This document shows, piece by piece, positions 26,130 through 36,701 of a stretch of 64,000 nt of DNA. The notes below the pieces were generated by a model, which saw nothing but the letters and a program-made list of their open reading frames with translations, was not told the DNA's origin and did not search any database. Each line of letters opens with the position of its first letter. The first letter of the stretch is position 1. The DNA lies in NCBI RefSeq assembly GCF_013340935.1, contig NZ_WHOS01000022.1:1-64000 (forward strand), read 5' to 3'. This DNA is from Azospirillum melinis (GTDB lineage Bacteria; Pseudomonadota; Alphaproteobacteria; Azospirillales; Azospirillaceae). A program made the position numbers and the translations under genes.

Positions 26130-28088
26130 ATGGGCATGACGATCCTGCGCATCCCGGCTCTGGCCTTCGCGGGAGCGGCACTTGCCCTGGGCGTGATCGC
26201 CCCGGCCGGCGCCGCACCGCTGCATCACGACATCGACCTGACGCTCGATCCGGCTGCCGGACGCATGGAGGCGGTGGACCGGCTGACCCTGCCGGCCGGT
26301 GCCCAGTCCCTGCGGCTTGACCCGGCGCTGACGGTGCAGGAGGTCCGAGCCGGCGACAGGCCGGTTCCGGTGGACCGCCGCGGCGACCGTCTGCGGCTGG
26401 TGGTGCCGGAGGGAGCGGAGGCGGTGACCATCCGCTATGGCGGGCGGCTGCCGGGCTTTGCCGCCGGGACCGGTCTGGCGCTTGATGGCGAAGGCGCCTT
26501 CCTGCCGGGGCTGGGCGGCTGGCTGCCCGATCCGGCCTCGGCCGCCGACGAGCCGCCGAGCTGGCGCCTGTCGGTGCGGGTGCCGGCCCCCTATGTCGCG
26601 GTCGCCACCGGCCGGCTGGTGGAGGAGGGGAACGAAGCCGGCGGCTACCGCGCGGTGTTCGCGGAGGATCGCAGCGTCGAGGAACCCTCGGTCTTCGCTG
26701 GCGCCTGGACGGTGGAGGAGCGGCCGGCCGGACCCTTGCGCCTGCGACTCTACCGCCATCCGGAGCAGACCGGGCTGGCCGACGGCTATCTCGGCCTGTC
26801 GGAGCAGGCGATCACGGCGGGGGCGGCCCGCATCGGTGCCTATCCCTTCGACGGCTTCAGCATCGTCTCGGTTCCGCCCCCGGTCGGGCTGGGCTTCCCC
26901 GGCCTGACCACGATCGGCCGGGCGGTGCTGCCGCTGCCCTTCATCCGCAGCCAGTCGCTGACCCACGAGATCATGCACAACTGGTGGGGCAACGGTGTCC
27001 GGGTGGGCGAGGGCGGCAATTGGGCGGAGGGGCTGACCACCTATATGGCCGACTATGCGGCGGCCCAGGCGCGCGGCGCCGACGCGGCGCGGGCGATGCG
27101 GCTCGACTGGCTGCGCGACTATGCCGCTCTGCCGGCCGAGCGCGACCGGCCGCTGACCGACTTCCTGTCCAAGACGCACGATGCCTCGCAGATCGTCGGC
27201 TACGGCAAGGCGGCGATGCTGTTCCACATGCTGGAGGCGGAGATCGGCCGCGAGGCCTTCGACGCCGGCATCCGGAAATTCTGGAGCGGCTTTGCCTTCC
27301 GCACTGCCGGCTGGTCCGACCTGCGCCGATCCTTCGAGGCTGCGTCCGGCCGCGACCTCGGCGGGCTGTTCGGCCAATGGGTGGAGCGGCGGGGCGCGCC
27401 GATGCTGACCCTGGCGGATGCCCACGCCGATGGGGACGGTGTGCTGCTGACCCTGCGGCAGGAGGCCGATGCGCCCTATGCCCTGGCGGTGCCGGTGCGG
27501 CTGGAGACGGCGGCCGGAGTGGAGGACCGCGTCGTCCGCCTCGACGGCTGGCAGGCGACGCTGCGGCTGCCCGCCAAAGCGGCGGTAAGGGCTGTGTCGG
27601 TCGATCCCGACTTCGACCTGTTCCGCCGTCTGGCGCCGGGAGAGGCGCCGCCGATCCTGCGCGACGTTACCCTGCAGCCGGGTGCCGAGCGGGTGATCGC
27701 TGCGGATGGTGACGCGGCAGAGGCGGCACGGGCGCTGACCGGCCGGCTGATCGACGGTGCCGGGAAAGAGGGCGGCGACAAGGCTGCACCGGTGCTACTG
27801 GTGGGGACCGACGCTGCGGTGGCACGGGAGTTGGCGCGGCGGGGGCTGTCCCCGGTTCCAGCGGAACTCGCTGGGCGTGGCAGTGCCAGGGTGTGGGTGT
27901 CGCGTGCGGCGGACGGGCGGACGGCCCTGGTGGTGTCGGGCGCCGATGCCGAGGCACTGCGCGCGCTGCTCCGGCCGCTGCCGCATTACGGACGGCAAAG
28001 CTGGCTGGTGTTCGAGGGAGCGAAGGCGGTGGACCGCGGGGTGTGGGCTGCCGGTGACAGCCCGCTGCGCCGGGTGGTGGGTCGGTAG
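26130..28088 (+). CDS. Atypical M1-like (gluzincin) peptidase, exported
   Basis: A 652-aa protein with a signal peptide (ILRIPALAFAGAALALGVIAPAGA). It has an N-terminal beta domain and a zinc site HEIMHNWWGN with a third ligand Glu in NWAEG. Only 16 residues separate HEIMH from that Glu, instead of the 18 usual for M1 peptidases, and no GAMEN exopeptidase motif is visible. It is therefore an M1-like endopeptidase or aminopeptidase of unusual type. The C-terminal 100 residues are Ala/Gly rich and unlike the family. ATG 26130 is chosen for the signal; ATG 26136 also fits. Confidence 0.78.
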   Translation: MGMTILRIPALAFAGAALALGVIAPAGAAPLHHDIDLTLDPAAGRMEAVDRLTLPAGAQSLRLDPALTVQEVRAGDRPVPVDRRGDRLRLVVPEGAEAVTIRYGGRLPGFAAGTGLALDGEGAFLPGLGGWLPDPASAADEPPSWRLSVRVPAPYVAVATGRLVEEGNEAGGYRAVFAEDRSVEEPSVFAGAWTVEERPAGPLRLRLYRHPEQTGLADGYLGLSEQAITAGAARIGAYPFDGFSIVSVPPPVGLGFPGLTTIGRAVLPLPFIRSQSLTHEIMHNWWGNGVRVGEGGNWAEGLTTYMADYAAAQARGADAARAMRLDWLRDYAALPAERDRPLTDFLSKTHDASQIVGYGKAAMLFHMLEAEIGREAFDAGIRKFWSGFAFRTAGWSDLRRSFEAASGRDLGGLFGQWVERRGAPMLTLADAHADGDGVLLTLRQEADAPYALAVPVRLETAAGVEDRVVRLDGWQATLRLPAKAAVRAVSVDPDFDLFRRLAPGEAPPILRDVTLQPGAERVIAADGDAAEAARALTGRLIDGAGKEGGDKAAPVLLVGTDAAVARELARRGLSPVPAELAGRGSARVWVSRAADGRTALVVSGADAEALRALLRPLPHYGRQSWLVFEGAKAVDRGVWAAGDSPLRRVVGR

Positions 28089-28137
28089 AGGGAGCGGACG
28101 CCACACATGCGGCAAATGTGGCGCCCCGCCTTCGACC

Positions 28138-29318
<1,181 letters not shown>

Positions 29319-29322
<4 letters not shown>

Positions 29323-29789
29323 CGGGGATTCTCCTGACAGGATTTGCACAGGCCGCGCACCTCGACGGTGGGGCGCTGGACACGGAAGCCGCGCCCGGCC
29401 GCCGCGGCGTCAATGGCGGCGCCGACACCCGGATCGTCGATCTCGGCGGCGTCGCCGCAGGCCTCGCACACCAGGAACTGCCCGGAATGGACATCCCCTG
29501 GTGCTGCACAGCCGACATAGGCGTTCAGCGATTCGATGCGGTGGACCAGCCCCTGTTCGACCAGGAACTCCAGCGCGCGGTAGACGGTCAGCGGTGCCGC
29601 CGCCTTGCCCTCCTGCTGGCTGAGATCCTCCAGGATCGCATAGGCGCCGCGCGGCCGGTGGCTGGACCATACCAGCTCCAGCACACGGCGGCGCAGCGCG
29701 GTCAGCCGCGCCCCCCGTTCGGCGCACAGCGCGTCGGCACGGGTCAGGGCATCTGCGATACAGTGGGTGTGGTCATGAAGCGCGGACAT
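29319..29789 (-). CDS. zur: Zinc uptake regulator Zur (Fur family)
   Basis: A 156-aa Fur-family repressor. The N-terminal winged helix has LTALRRRVLELVWSSHRPRGAY and PLTVYRALEFLVEQGLVHR; the metal sites include HSGQFLVCEACGD and the C-terminal GLCKSCQ, both structural Cys pairs. The GAYAILEDLSQ helix fits the Zur branch rather than Fur. It overlaps the next gene, a zinc chaperone, by translational coupling, and carries a candidate operator just upstream (29794-29806). Confidence 0.9.
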
Positions 29790-29793
29790 GGGT

Positions 29794-29806
29794 GTTACTT
29801 TATAAC
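29794..29806 (-). promoter_or_regulatory. Candidate Zur operator
   Basis: GTTACTTTATAAC, an AT-rich near-palindrome (GTTA-n5-TAAC), lies 5-17 nt upstream of the zur ATG. Its position and AT content in a GC-rich genome fit an autoregulatory Zur box. Confidence 0.5.
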
Positions 29807-29837
29807 GCTCTGCCGGCCGTTGCAACCCGGCCAAGGG

Positions 29838-29867
29838 AAAAGGCGGCCCCGGGGGAGGAGCCGCCTT
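29838..29867 (-). terminator. Intrinsic terminator of the photolyase gene
   Basis: On the minus strand, AAGGCGG...CCGCCTT (29840-29846 and 29861-29867) forms a stem followed by TTTTCCC. It lies about 200 nt past the photolyase stop and before zur. Confidence 0.6.
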
Positions 29868-30066
29868 GCCGAGTGGCGATTGTTTTTCTTGGGGCCGTCT
29901 TTTTCAAGAGCCGGGACGTGACGCGACCGCGGGGCAGGGGTCGCCGTCCTTCTCGCTGACCCATTGGGGACGGGCAGGGCGGCCGCACCGGGCCGCTTTT
30001 CGTACGATAGCGGTCCGGCATGACCGTTTGCGGGCGTGCCGGTTACCGTTCGATGAAGATTGCCCG

Positions 30067-31539
30067 TCAGTCGGCCGTCTCCACCTTCCCCTTGCGCTCG
30101 TTGTAGAGGGCCAGCGCCCGGTCGCGCGCAACGGCATGGTCGAGGATCGGGCGCGGGTAATCGTCGTCCAACCGGACGCCGGCCTGCCGCAGAACCTCGG
30201 TCGGCGCCGCCCATGGCTGGTGGATCCAGCGCGGCGGCAGCCGGTTGAGTTCGGGCACGTAGCGGCGCACGTAATCCCCCTCCGGATCGAATTTCTCGCC
30301 CTGCAGGACGGGATTGAAGACGCGGAAGAAGGGAGCGGCGTCGGCGCCGCAGCCGGCCACCCACTGCCAGTTGCCGGCATTCTGGGCCAGATCGCCGTCG
30401 ACCAGCGTGTCCCAGAACCAGCGCTCCCCCTCCTGCCAGGGCAGCAGCAGATCCTTGATCAGGAAGGAGGCGACAATCATCCGCACCCGGTTGTGCATCC
30501 AGCCGGTTTCCCACAGCTGGCGCATGCCGGCATCGACGATGGGATAGCCGGTACGCCCGCGTTGCCAGGCCCGCAGGCCGGCCGCGTCCTCGCGCCAGGG
30601 GAAGTCGGCGAAGCGGCGGTCGAGCGGGCTGTCGGGAAGCTCCGGCGCATGGTGCAGCAGGTGGTGCTGGAACTCGCGCCAGCCGATCTCGCGCAGGAAG
30701 ACCTCGACGCCGGGCGCCAGTTCCGGCCGTGCGTCGGCGGCATGGCGGGCGGCGTGCCAGACCTGCCGTGGCCCGATCTCTCCGAAGGCGAGATAAGGCG
30801 ACAGGGTGGACGTGCCGGGATGGTCCGGCCGGTCGCGCTCCGTCCCATAGACCCCGACCGGCCCGTCGAGGAAATCGGCGAGGCGCGACCGCGCAGCCGT
30901 CTCCCCCGGCACCCAGCGCTTGCGCATGCCCGCGGCCCAGTCGGGCTTGGTCGGCAACAGGTCCCAGCTTTCGAGCGTGTCACTGGCCGGCGCGGATTTC
31001 GGTGTCTTCAGCGCAGCGGGGGCGCGGGTCGGCAGCGGCGGGTCGAGTGTGGCCGACAGGTGGCGCCAGAAGGGGGTGAAGACCTTGAACGGACCGCCGC
31101 TCTTGTTCTTGACGGTCCAGGGTTCGGCCAGCAGGCCGGCATTGAAGCTGCGCGCATCGACACCGCGTGCCTTCAGCCGTTCCTTGATCGTCGCGTCGCG
31201 GGCGGTCTGGGCGGGGGCGTAGCGGCGGTTCCACAGCACACATTCCGCACCGGTTTCCGCGATCAGCTTTTCCAGCACCGCCCCCGGCTCGCCCCGGCGC
31301 AGCAGCAATGGCGAGCCATGGTGGGCGCAGCAGGTGGCGAGCCGCTCCAGGCTGCCATGCAGCCACCAGCGCTGCGCCCCGCCCAGCGGCCAGGGATCGC
31401 CGGTATCCTCTTCCAGGATGTAGAGCGGGATGACCGGCGCGCCGCGTTCCACCGAAGCCTGGGCGGCGGCGGTCAGCGCCGGGTTGTCGGCAAGGCGCAG
31501 GTCGTTGCGGAACCAGACGATGATGGGAGAGGCGGACAT
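30067..31539 (-). CDS. phr: Deoxyribodipyrimidine photolyase (CPD class I)
   Basis: A 490-aa blue-light DNA repair flavoprotein. The N-terminal alpha/beta antenna domain (VWFRNDLRLADNPAL) and the C-terminal FAD domain are complete: TSTLSPYLAFGEIGPRQVW, FLREIGWREFQHHLL, WQRGRTGYPIVDAGMRQLWETGWMHNRVR and DGDLAQNAGNWQW. Trp residues of the electron-transfer chain are present. It would split cyclobutane pyrimidine dimers. It stands alone on its strand between pdeM and zur, with a terminator downstream. Confidence 0.94.
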   Translation of the reverse strand: MSASPIIVWFRNDLRLADNPALTAAAQASVERGAPVIPLYILEEDTGDPWPLGGAQRWWLHGSLERLATCCAHHGSPLLLRRGEPGAVLEKLIAETGAECVLWNRRYAPAQTARDATIKERLKARGVDARSFNAGLLAEPWTVKNKSGGPFKVFTPFWRHLSATLDPPLPTRAPAALKTPKSAPASDTLESWDLLPTKPDWAAGMRKRWVPGETAARSRLADFLDGPVGVYGTERDRPDHPGTSTLSPYLAFGEIGPRQVWHAARHAADARPELAPGVEVFLREIGWREFQHHLLHHAPELPDSPLDRRFADFPWREDAAGLRAWQRGRTGYPIVDAGMRQLWETGWMHNRVRMIVASFLIKDLLLPWQEGERWFWDTLVDGDLAQNAGNWQWVAGCGADAAPFFRVFNPVLQGEKFDPEGDYVRRYVPELNRLPPRWIHQPWAAPTEVLRQAGVRLDDDYPRPILDHAVARDRALALYNERKGKVETAD

Positions 31540-31616
31540 GCACAGCGCTCGGTTGGACGTCTCCGGACCACCCGATATAGGCTGCGCTCATGCTTCGGCC
31601 AGAGCATTCGGCAGAG

Positions 31617-32372
31617 TCAGCGCGCGCGGTCCGGCGACAAACGGGCGCAGGGGAAGCGGTAGACCCGGCCGCGCGCCGTCATCAGCACTTCGAACCCCGG
31701 CGCCAGCAGCCCGTCGAAGGCGGCGTCCAGCACATTCAGCCCGCCGGTGAAGCTGCCGAAGGCCGGCAGGATCAGCTTGGCCCCGTCATGGGCGAAGCAG
31801 CGCTCGCGCACCCGCCGCCCGGCGAGCGCCACCGCGGCGGCCGGATGCAGGTGGCCCGACAGCTCGCCGACGGCCCCCGGCTCGGCCTCGTGCCGGAAGG
31901 TCAGCGGGCCGATGGACAGTTCTTCCACCACCCGGCCGCCGAAGCCCTGCGGCGGTTCGGGGTCGTGGTTGCCGGTGATCCACACCCAGTCGGAAACGGC
32001 GTCGGTCAGGGCACGCAGCCGCCCGACGTCCGCCGGGTCCATCCGGTCCGCCGCCCGGCGGTCGTGGAAGCTGTCGCCCAGGCACAGCACGCGCGCGGGC
32101 CGCACCATTGCGATCAGCCCGGCCAGCCGGTCCAGCGTCGCCCGCGTATCGTACGGCGGCAGCATTCGGCCGCGCGCGGCAAAGGCGGACCCCTTCTCCA
32201 GATGCAGGTCGGCGACGGCGAGGATGCCCTCCGCCGGCCACAGCAGCGCGCCCGACGGATCGGCCAGCAGATCGGCACCGCGGAAGGTCACTGCGGCGCG
32301 GCTGTCATCGCCCTGACAGCCGGAGCCGTGAGCTTGGGAGGAAGCTGACAACATTCGTTTACCGGCGTTCAT
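31617..32372 (-). CDS. pdeM: Ligase-associated DNA repair endonuclease PdeM
   Basis: A metallophosphoesterase of 251 aa with the usual motifs: VADLHLEKG, CLGDSFHD, ITGNHDPEP and GHLHP. PdeM nucleases are usually encoded next to an Lhr-type helicase and a ligase. Here the helicase gene lies 514 nt upstream, separated by the FeSII gene on the other strand. The start is uncertain: ATG 32372 is possible, but GTG 32291 gives a more family-like N-terminus (TFRGADLLADPSGAL) and leaves the FeSII control site outside the gene. Confidence 0.88.
   Translation of the reverse strand: MNAGKRMLSASSQAHGSGCQGDDSRAAVTFRGADLLADPSGALLWPAEGILAVADLHLEKGSAFAARGRMLPPYDTRATLDRLAGLIAMVRPARVLCLGDSFHDRRAADRMDPADVGRLRALTDAVSDWVWITGNHDPEPPQGFGGRVVEELSIGPLTFRHEAEPGAVGELSGHLHPAAAVALAGRRVRERCFAHDGAKLILPAFGSFTGGLNVLDAAFDGLLAPGFEVLMTARGRVYRFPCARLSPDRAR
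32303..32318 (+). promoter_or_regulatory. Candidate NifA upstream activator site
   Basis: TGTCATCGCCCTGACA is a perfect TGT-N10-ACA. Its centre lies about 94 nt upstream of the -24 element at 32404 and about 120 nt upstream of the inferred start of transcription, the usual spacing for NifA sites. Confidence 0.6.
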
Positions 32373-32403
32373 CGGAAGCGGCCAATATCCATGGAAAAAT
32401 TAT

Positions 32404-32419
32404 GGGCATGATGTTTGCA
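32404..32419 (+). promoter_or_regulatory. Sigma-54 promoter of the FeSII gene
   Basis: GGGCATGATGTTTGCA matches the consensus TGGCACG-N4-TTGCA at all but two positions, with invariant GG and GC 10 nt apart. The -12 GC is at 32417-32418, so transcription should start near 32430, about 50 nt before the ATG. Confidence 0.7.
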
Positions 32420-32478
32420 GCCGGACGGTCCGCCGCCGTGGAGGCATGGCGGATCACAACCATACCCGGAGGATACCC

Positions 32479-32862
32479 ATGGCCACAGTGACGTTTACCG
32501 GCCTGAACATGCCCAAGGACATGACCATTTACGCGGTCGCCGGCGATACCGGTACTTTGCTGGCGCTGGCGAAGAAGCACGACATTCCGATCCCGTTCCA
32601 GTGCCAGGACGGCGAGTGCGGGTCCTGCCTCGTCAAGGTGAGTTATCTCGACGGGAAGGCTCCGATGGCCATCGACCTGGCCGAAAAGGAGAAAGTCACC
32701 CTGTCCGTCAACGGCAAGCTGAACCGGAACCTGTTGGAGGCGGCGGAGAACGCCCACCGTCCGCCGCCCTACCGCCTGGCCTGCCAGTTCATCGTCCGCG
32801 ACGAGACCATCCTTGTCGAGTTCAGCGGCGAACCGGGCGTGGAGCCGGAACTGCGCAAGTAA
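32479..32862 (+). CDS. 2Fe-2S ferredoxin, Shethna protein II (FeSII) type
   Basis: A 127-aa 2Fe-2S protein. Cys ligands are C42, C47, C50 (CQDGECGSC) and C102 (RLACQ). It follows the Azotobacter FeSII pattern throughout: AVAGDTGTLLALAKKH, IPFQCQDGECGSCLVK, PPPYRLACQFIVRDE and VEFSGEPG. FeSII binds nitrogenase under oxygen stress and gives conformational protection. CGGAGGA precedes the ATG. A sigma-54 promoter and a NifA-type site lie upstream. It is wedged in the opposite orientation between lhr and pdeM, which usually sit together. Confidence 0.85.
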   Translation: MATVTFTGLNMPKDMTIYAVAGDTGTLLALAKKHDIPIPFQCQDGECGSCLVKVSYLDGKAPMAIDLAEKEKVTLSVNGKLNRNLLEAAENAHRPPPYRLACQFIVRDETILVEFSGEPGVEPELRK

Positions 32863-32885
32863 CCTGCGGTCGGCATGGGGCGGTG

Positions 32886-35387
32886 TCACAACGACAACCG
32901 TCCCTGCTGCGGGCGCCCCGTTTCCGCTTTCGCGGGCCGCGGCGGAGCCAGTTCCGGCATCGCCTCGGCCAGCAGTTCGGCCTCGGCGGCGGCGAGCAGT
33001 TCGTCGGTGGCGCTGCCGTCCACGGGCTCGCGGCCGATCTCCAGGATCACCGGCACTGCCAGCGGCGAGATGCGGTCGAGGTCCTTGTGGGTGATGCGCC
33101 CGCGCACCCGCGCCAGGAAATCGGACAGGCGGCGGATGTCGGTCAGCCCGCCGGCGGCATCGGCCCGCGTTGCCCGCAGCAGCACATGGCCGGGGTCGTG
33201 CTTGCGCAGCACGTCATAGATCAGGTCGGAGGAGAAAGTGACCTGCCGCCCGGTCTTTTCCTGTCCCGGATGGCGGCGGTCGATCACCCCGGCGATCAGT
33301 GCCACATTGCGGAAGGTCCGCCGCAGCATCGACGATTCGTCCATCCAGGCTTCCAGATCGTCGCCCAGCATGTCCTGGTCGAACAGCGCGTCCATATCCG
33401 TCGGCGAGCGCAAGGACCATACCGCTAGCACATAGTCGGTGGCGACGAAGCCCAGCGGCCCAAGGCCGAACCGTTCCATCCGCCGGGTCAGCAGCATGCC
33501 CAGCGTCTGGTGGGCATTGCGCCCCTCGAAGGCGTAGGCGACGAGGAACTGCTTTCCCGCCTTGGGGAAGGTTTCGACCAGCAGCCCGTCGCGGTTGGGC
33601 AGGACGGAGCGGTAGCGCTGAAGCCGCAGCCATTCCTGCACATCCTCCGGCAAGCCGTCCCACTGGCGCGGATCGGCCAGCATGGCGCGCACGCGCTCGG
33701 CCAGATGGGTGGACAGCGGCAGCCGCCCGCCGGCATAGGCGGGAACCTTCGGATCGCCGGTCCCGCCCTTGGCGACCTGGGCCTCCATCTCGCGCACGCC
33801 GAGGAATTTCAACAGCTGGCCGGCGAAGAGAAAGGTGTCGCTGGGCGTCAGGCCCTGGATGAAATACTCCTCCACCTCACCCAGCACCGGACCGCGGTTC
33901 AGGCGGACGCGCAGCAGCGCCTCCTGGGTGATGGTGCCGACATTCATGCGGTACTGGCGCGCCACCGCCGGGCCGGCCACCGCCATCCGGCCATCCTCCC
34001 GCAGCTTCAGACGCTGAAACCGGTCATAGGCGCCGAGCGCGTAGCCGCCGGTGGTGACGAAATCCAGCACGTCGTCGAACTCGTCGCGCGTCATCGCGGC
34101 ATAGGGAGCGGCGGAGACCACCTCCTCATACAGCTCGTCGGGCATGAAGGGGGCGGCGCAGGCCATGCCGAGCAAATGCTGGGACAGGACGTCGAGCCCG
34201 CCTGGCCGCGGCGCCTCGCCGTCCAGCGTATGGTCGTGCACCGCCTCCAGCGCGGCGCGGCACTCCAGCACCTCGAAGCGGTTGGCGGGGACCAGCAGGG
34301 CGCGGCTCGGCTCGTCCAGCCGGTGGTTGGCGCGGCCGATGCGCTGGACCAGCCGGCTCGACCCCTTTGGCGCGCCGATCTGCACCACCAGATCGACCGC
34401 CGCCCAGTCGATGCCGAGATCGAGCGAGGAGGTCGCGACCACCGCCCGCAACTCGCCACGGGCCATGGCGCCCTCGACCTTGCGGCGCTGCTCCACCGCC
34501 AGCGAGCCGTGGTGCAGCGCGATGGGCAGATTGTCGTCGTTGACCCGCCACAGCGCCTGGAACACCAGTTCGGCCTGGGCACGGGTGTTGACGAAAAGCA
34601 GGGTGGTGCGCTGGCGGCGGACGCGTTCGTAGATCTCCTTCATGGCGTGCATCGCCATGTGACCGGCCCAGGGCACCCGTTCCTGCGAGGTCAGGATCTC
34701 GACCTCCGCTTGGGCGCCACTGCGGCCCAGCACGAGGCGCACGTCGTCGGAATCGCTGTCGTCATGCCGGCCACGGCGCGACAGCCAGGCCAGCAGCCGC
34801 TTCGGTTCCGCCACCGTGGCGGACAGCCCGACCCGGCGGGCGGCGGGGGCGAGCCGCGACAGCCGCGCCAGCCCAAGCGCCAGCAGGTCGCCGCGCTTGG
34901 TGCCGGCCAGGGCGTGCAGTTCGTCGATGATGACGCAGCGGAGATTGCGGAACAGCTTGTCGGCGTCGGTATAGGACAGCAGCAGCGCCAGGCTTTCCGG
35001 TGTCGTCATCAGCATGTGTGGCGGATGGGTGCGCTGGCGCCGACGCTTGGCCTCCGGCGTGTCGCCGGTGCGGTTCTCCGCCCGGATCGGCAGCCGCATC
35101 TCGGCGATCGGCTGTTCCAGATTGCGCTGGATGTCGACCGCCAGCGCCTTCAGTGGTGAGATATAGAGCGTGTGCAGCCCCTCGCGCGGCCGTTCCGCCA
35201 GCTCGATCAGCGAGGGAAGGAAGCCGGCCAGCGTCTTGCCCCCGCCGGTCGGCGCGATCAGCAGCGCGCTTTCGCCCCGTTCGGCTGCCTCCACCATCGC
35301 GACCTGATGCGGGTGGGGTGCCCAGCCGCGCGACCGGAACCACGCGGCGACGTTGGGCGGGATCAAGGCGGGGGGAGATGCATCCAT
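32886..35387 (-). CDS. Ligase-associated DNA damage response DEXH-box helicase (Lhr type)
   Basis: An 833-aa superfamily 2 helicase. Motifs: I APTGGGKTLAGF, II IIDELHAL (DELH), III SATVAEPKRL, and helicase C domain TTLLFVNTRAQAELVFQ, ATSSLDLGIDWAAVDL, QRIGRANHRLD. The remaining 400 residues match the Lhr-core winged helix and beta-barrel domains. It is the helicase that travels with PdeM and an ATP-dependent ligase in bacterial repair clusters. The ligase and the exonuclease partner are not in this window. Confidence 0.92.
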   Translation of the reverse strand: MDASPPALIPPNVAAWFRSRGWAPHPHQVAMVEAAERGESALLIAPTGGGKTLAGFLPSLIELAERPREGLHTLYISPLKALAVDIQRNLEQPIAEMRLPIRAENRTGDTPEAKRRRQRTHPPHMLMTTPESLALLLSYTDADKLFRNLRCVIIDELHALAGTKRGDLLALGLARLSRLAPAARRVGLSATVAEPKRLLAWLSRRGRHDDSDSDDVRLVLGRSGAQAEVEILTSQERVPWAGHMAMHAMKEIYERVRRQRTTLLFVNTRAQAELVFQALWRVNDDNLPIALHHGSLAVEQRRKVEGAMARGELRAVVATSSLDLGIDWAAVDLVVQIGAPKGSSRLVQRIGRANHRLDEPSRALLVPANRFEVLECRAALEAVHDHTLDGEAPRPGGLDVLSQHLLGMACAAPFMPDELYEEVVSAAPYAAMTRDEFDDVLDFVTTGGYALGAYDRFQRLKLREDGRMAVAGPAVARQYRMNVGTITQEALLRVRLNRGPVLGEVEEYFIQGLTPSDTFLFAGQLLKFLGVREMEAQVAKGGTGDPKVPAYAGGRLPLSTHLAERVRAMLADPRQWDGLPEDVQEWLRLQRYRSVLPNRDGLLVETFPKAGKQFLVAYAFEGRNAHQTLGMLLTRRMERFGLGPLGFVATDYVLAVWSLRSPTDMDALFDQDMLGDDLEAWMDESSMLRRTFRNVALIAGVIDRRHPGQEKTGRQVTFSSDLIYDVLRKHDPGHVLLRATRADAAGGLTDIRRLSDFLARVRGRITHKDLDRISPLAVPVILEIGREPVDGSATDELLAAAEAELLAEAMPELAPPRPAKAETGRPQQGRLSL

Positions 35388-35442
35388 GGCGGCCGGACTG
35401 TACCGGAACGCCTGGAACGTAGAAAGAACGAAGTAGGGGGAG

Positions 35443-36276
35443 TTAGACCGCCGCCGCCTTCTTCATGCCGAAGCAATGCTCCGGTCCGGGGAAGGCGCGG
35501 GCCCGCACTTCGGCAGCGTAGGTCGCGGCGGCCTCGCTGACCGTCTCGCCCAGATTGGCGTAGCGCTTGACGAATTTCGGCTGAAAGGCGCCGAACAGCC
35601 CCAGCATGTCGTCGGTGACCAGGACCTGACCGTCGCAGGCCGGCGAGCCGCCGATGCCGATGGTGGGGACCGCCACCTCTTCGGTGATGCGGCGGGCCAG
35701 CGCCTCCATCGTCCCTTCGATCACCAGGGTGAAGGCACCGGCCTCGGAAATGGCGCGGGCGTCGGCAACGATCCGCTCCGCCGCCTCGGCATCGCGGCCG
35801 ACCGCCTTGTAGCCACCCAGCGTGTTCACGGATTGCGGCGTCAGACCGACATGACCCATCACCGGAATGCCGCGGGCGGTCAGGAAGGCGACCGTCTCGG
35901 CCATCTCGATGCCGCCCTCCAGCTTGACCGCCTGGGCGCCGGTCTCCGCCATCACGCGGGCGGAGGCGCGGAAGGCCGCCTCCTTGCTCTCCTGATAGCT
36001 GCCGAAGGGCAGGTCGACCACCACGCAGGCGCGCTCCGACGCGCGCACCACGGCGGCGCCATGGGCGATCATCATGTCCAGCGTCACCGGAAGCGTGCTG
36101 TCCAGCCCATAGACCACCATGCCTAGCGAATCGCCGACCAGCAGGATGTCGACATGCGGATCGAGCAGCCGGGCCACCGGGGCGGTGTAGGCGGTCAGGC
36201 AGACAATGGGTTCGCCCCCCTTGCGGGCGCGTAGCGCCGGAACCGAATGGCGGGTGGTGAGGTTGGAAGCGCTCAT
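35443..36276 (-). CDS. panB: 3-Methyl-2-oxobutanoate hydroxymethyltransferase PanB
   Basis: The 277-aa enzyme makes ketopantoate from alpha-ketoisovalerate and 5,10-methylene-THF, the first step of pantothenate synthesis. Motifs: [26 protein letters not shown] (Mg ligand Asp), [28 protein letters not shown], and [17 protein letters not shown] 36276 has GGAAAGG upstream. panC is not adjacent. Confidence 0.94.
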   Translation of the reverse strand: MSASNLTTRHSVPALRARKGGEPIVCLTAYTAPVARLLDPHVDILLVGDSLGMVVYGLDSTLPVTLDMMIAHGAAVVRASERACVVVDLPFGSYQESKEAAFRASARVMAETGAQAVKLEGGIEMAETVAFLTARGIPVMGHVGLTPQSVNTLGGYKAVGRDAEAAERIVADARAISEAGAFTLVIEGTMEALARRITEEVAVPTIGIGGSPACDGQVLVTDDMLGLFGAFQPKFVKRYANLGETVSEAAATYAAEVRARAFPGPEHCFGMKKAAAV

Positions 36277-36432
36277 GATCGGGCCTTTCCAAGGCTGGCT
36301 GTAGCGGGCCGAAGGGGGGGCAGTCCAGCTCGCTGACCATTCAATACGCTTGGCCGACGCACAGTCGAGCCAAGAAAAATGATGCAGATACACCAAAACC
36401 GCCCACGCGAGGTTCGCGGGACGGTCGGGTGC

Positions 36433-36470
36433 AAGACACAAGGGGTCTTGGGCGCGCATCACACGCGCCC
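36433..36470 (-). terminator. Possible rpsU terminator
   Basis: Two stems downstream of rpsU on the minus strand: GGGCGCG (36450-36456) with CGCGCCC (36464-36470), and AAGAC (36433-36437) with GTCTT (36445-36449). No clear T-run. Confidence 0.35.
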
Positions 36471-36497
36471 TTCGCAGTCGCTAAGCGCGACCGGCGA

Positions 36498-36701
36498 TTA
36501 GTAGCCCTCGCGTTCCATCCGCTTGCGGAGCAGCTTGCGGGTGCGACGCACCGCTTCAGCCTTCTCACGCGCACGCTTCTCCGAGGGCTTCTCGTAGTTA
36601 CGGCGGAGCTTCATTTCACGGAAAATGCCCTCGCGCTGCATCTTCTTCTTGAGCGCGCGGAGGGCCTGATCGACGTTGTTATCTCGGACCAGAACTTGCA
36701 C
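36498..36701 (-). CDS. rpsU: Small ribosomal subunit protein bS21
   Basis: A 67-aa basic protein with the bS21 sequence pattern ([44 protein letters not shown]). GTG 36701 gives the family-standard start MQVLVRDNN; a second GTG at 36713 directly abuts the ribosome site GGAAGG and is less likely. Confidence 0.92.
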   Translation of the reverse strand: MQVLVRDNNVDQALRALKKKMQREGIFREMKLRRNYEKPSEKRAREKAEAVRRTRKLLRKRMEREGY

